Assembly: GCA_037043235.1 (NCBI GenBank)
Contig: JAWRVZ010000038.1
Coordinates: forward strand, 2,195,001 to 2,259,000
Direction of reading: 5' to 3'
DNA: 64,000 bases
Source of the DNA: Rhodeus uyekii
Taxonomy: Eukaryota > Chordata > Actinopteri > Cypriniformes > Acheilognathidae
In this document: one piece after another, positions 61,201-64,000 of the stretch
Position numbering within the stretch: the stretch's first letter is position 1
How the letters are laid out: every line of letters begins with the position of its first letter
Translations under genes and position numbers: made by a program
Notes under the pieces: model-generated
What the model was told of the DNA's origin: nothing
Seen by the model: only the letters and a program-made list of their open reading frames with translations
Database searches by the model: none

Positions 61201-63838
61201 TTTTATCTCAAAATGACAAAAAAATACATATTTTTCTGTAATGAATCTTCAATTGAATTGATGTGAATAACATGACTGAGGGAAAAAATTAACAGATAAA
61301 AATACATCAAAGCAGGCAGCACACAGAGCTTCCTTGGTTATATTCTAATGAGTATCTGGCGTCTCCTTCCACAAGAATTGATCTCTTTCTTGTTTGTCCA
61401 ACAGTAACACACAGAAGTGAAGCGGTGGGAAGAGAGAAAGAAATGAGATTTAGAAGAACAAAGGCTCTCAGGGCTGTGCTGGCGAAGCGCAAGCTCACTT
61501 TCCCCAAAATCCTGAATCTCCACAGGCCCCCTGCCTAGTCGGAGATGGAGCATCATGGTCTCACACCTACAAACAGAGCCTTGAGGGTGAAGGAAACCAC
61601 GCAGGATGTGAACACTCTAATCCAATCCTCTCCGAGCGTTAGTTTGAGTCCAAGGACTGGCATTCCACAGATGGCACACACACACACACATCCCTTCATC
61701 AGCATGTTCGTCTGCCGCCACCAGGCACCAGATGTTGCCTCAGTATCATCCCACAGATGTACAGACTGACGGAGCAGCAGCCCCTTCCATCACGCTCGAG
61801 CCGTCATCGACTGATTTAAACAGAGCCGTTTTTGCATATTAGCTCTCGAACCAGGTGGACGCAGCCGCGTAATGCTCCCACAGGGAAGTGCTGGAGAACG
61901 GACTGCATTTGCATTTCAGAGCTCTCGCTATTGATGTTCTCAGTAGGTGAGTCATTGGCAGTCAGTTGCCATCGCAGGCGGCAGCATGAATGCTGGCATT
62001 TGGAAATAAATGATCTAAACAGAGAAGTGTATATACACATGAATTCTGCAAACTACTCAAAAACATGACACGTTTAAGTTATGATAACATATCCTAGTTG
62101 TTAAAGATTCGGGCGTGGGACTGAAAGGTTGTAGGTTTGATACTCAAAAAAAAGAAAGAATAAATATGTTAAATTGCACATATACTAAAATTCAAAAGCT
62201 GATCATTTCAACTAGCAATGCATTATTCAGTAAACATGCTCAAAAACATCCCATCAGAGCACGAGCACAGCAGTGTCAATCATCAGTAATTGAATCAGCA
62301 CAGTATTTGCGCTGTGTCGAGGGTAAGTCAAGGCTACTACTTTAGATGAACCAAAGGGAACTGGGCCAAAACTCAAATTGCCCCATTTAACACGGTCTAC
62401 TCGTCAGACACGGCCACTGGCCTCAGCATTTCCCGACATGTCTTAATGCTGAAATCACAAGGGTATAAAAATAAATAAACAAACAAACAAACGGTCAAAT
62501 TTGCCCATTGGCCTCAGTCCATTATCAAGGCCGTCAAGGCCAGTATGGCTGCCGTCACATCATCTGGTTGAAGAGATTCCACCCTTCAATATGTAAAGCG
62601 CTTTGAGAACTCAGAAAAGTATAAATGTAACCAATTATTATTACTATTATTAACAAATTTATATGGGGAAGTAGGGCATATCTTCCTCATCTTTCCCTTT
62701 CCTGTGCCATAAGCCTAAAATTGCCAGCTAGACACGGAAAAAAAGGGCGTACTTAATGGCAGACAGGAGAAATGAGGACATGGCTGGGATGTGTCAGGAA
62801 TATGCCCACAGAGGTGCCAGGACACACCGCCTTTGCCAACCAGTCAGGCCTTTTTTCTGCACCTCCAACACAAACTTTTACCAAGGAAAAGACACCATTA
62901 TAGATAAAAGGAGACAACCAAAATGAGATTTGGCAATGTTAAAACACAGGCCTTAAGAAGAATCAGAGCCTTCGCCAGTGAATCTTTCTGTCCTCGATGA
63001 GGCTGTTCTGAAATCATGCATGGCCGTCTGACAGTGCGGCACATCTGAGACGTGTGGTTTGCGAAAAATTAAACGGAGAACCCAAAGTAAACGCTGAACA
63101 TATTTATCTCCATGCTAGAAAAATACAAGTAATACTTTAAGCTGTTTGCTCAGTCAGCCAGCCAGCGCTGGTAGAGCCCGGGCTCCACGGCACATGAAGT
63201 TTTAATCCCTAACAAATGGATGTTTTCACCTGGTCTGAATTAATTTCAACTGCAATGTGCAGATTTTTGCAGGCCACCTCCAGCTGTGACGAGAGCGAAG
63301 CAGGGAGGGAAACTCTCTCGGGCCTCTTTGTTCCAACTGTTTGTTGTGCATGAGGGGGGGAAGAGACTTAAAAAACAAAGTCAGCTTTCACCCTGGAATG
63401 GCAGTGACCTCGACAGGAGAGCGAACCAGCAAAGTGGTTCTGAGGGCGATTAGTATAGCTGTATAGTCCTGTAATGGTGATGCAAGCCAAGAGGCACATT
63501 AGATTTAGTGTTAATCTGAGTTGGGCTCCTGTTTCCTGAGGCTTTGCTCCCTTGCATATCTAGGCTGTGCTATCTCTAGGGAATGGAATCACAGGTTTCA
63601 ATCACAAAAATGGAAGCGCTGAATTGGACGAATAAAACAACTTGTGATATGGACAACTGGCTGAATAGTAGAGTGCAAGAAGACTGCAGTTTAAATATTA
63701 AGTCTTCCCATGTTCTCATATTCTGCAAGTCTGTGTGAATGAACACCAAGATTTTGTACACAACACATTCTCTCACACATATAGGACTATAAAAGGACAT
63801 GAACATTTCCAAAGCTGGTCTGAGTCACTATATTAGTT
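58239..63838. other. chsy1 intron stretch with repeat fragments
   Basis: At about 59490-59835 a fragment with 'gttaatgacttctgaagcaatatgatag', 'tgtgtgaagaacagc' and 'gaacgacatgagggtgagta' belongs to a dispersed cyprinid repeat. At 62097-62146 a tRNA-like head (aaagattcgggcgtggg, ttgtaggtttgatactc) and at 62588-62645 a tail (tgtaaagcgctttgagaact, 'ttattattactattatt') look like parts of another SINE family. Segments 58650-58900, 61780-62000 and 63120-63430 are GC-richer and repeat-free, possible conserved non-coding elements. No exon could be supported. Confidence 0.45.
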
Positions 63839-64000
63839 CAGTGGAACCCACTTATCTCGTTTAACTCGCCAACCCTCTTATGTTGAAGTTTTTGAAGTGG
63901 AACCGTCATATTCCCTCATTGTCTTAGTATTTTCTTATCAGTTATGTCGATTCTTTTATGTCGCCGAACCCTGATATCTCAAGCACAAAAGAGGGACAAA
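63839..64000. mobile_element. Pogo/Tigger-like element, left end (cut by window edge)
   Basis: The sequence from cagtggaacccacttatctc onward repeats the 'cttatgttg / ttatgtcg ... gaacc' words typical of subterminal regions of pogo-type elements. The body and right end lie outside the window. Confidence 0.5.

Noticed and set aside
1..64000. CRISPR arrays, bacterial operons, phage or other prokaryotic systems
   Set aside because: Spaced direct repeats are microsatellites or transposon parts, and the gene structure is clearly vertebrate.

Overview
The window is nuclear DNA of a teleost fish, most likely a cyprinid. The signs are single coding exons in long AT-rich, microsatellite-laden introns, Tc1/mariner and hAT transposon relics, tRNA-derived SINEs with the tail 'gtcgctttggataaaagcg', and several interspersed repeats I know from carp and zebrafish sequence. 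There are no bacterial-type operons, no CRISPR array and no rRNA.

Only two host genes can be supported, and they point at each other. On the + strand the last two exons of lrrk1 (leucine-rich repeat kinase 1) lie at 1179-1280 and 4792-4969, joined in matching phase across a 3.5 kb intron. On the - strand the large terminal exon of chsy1 (chondroitin sulfate synthase 1) lies at 23803-25398, with a probable 3' UTR down to about 22525. This tail-to-tail LRRK1/CHSY1 order is, from memory, the same as on human 15q26.3. Nothing resembling the preceding chsy1 exon was found to the right, so 25399-64000 is read as chsy1 intron, and about 6.1-22.5 kb as the intergenic space between the two 3' ends.

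The rest is a transposon landscape with datable nesting. (1) A tRNA-derived SINE (19531-20713) is split by a solo LTR (19594-20618, TG...CA, 4-bp target duplication ATTC), and that LTR carries a 390-bp pogo/Tigger-type MITE (19738-20127). (2) A second copy of the same MITE family (48083-49698) is interrupted by a 1273-bp element (48309-49581) with about 390-bp terminal inverted repeats and a 6-bp target duplication. Each repeat carries a TATA-like motif, a short ATG exon and a splice donor, and the core holds a 200-nt exon in matching phase. This is the most unusual object in the window. Other clean insertions are three hAT-type MITEs with 8-bp duplications (18023, 22243, 53969), a 1.1-kb TA-flanked pogo-like element inside the lrrk1 intron (2419-3530), a CpG-rich 0.58-kb MITE present in opposite orientations at 6367 and 29137, and broken Tc1-like transposases at 1, 15249, 31660 and 39585.

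All calls come from reading the sequence and from memory of families. No alignment or search was run. Ends of old repeats are approximate unless a target duplication is given.
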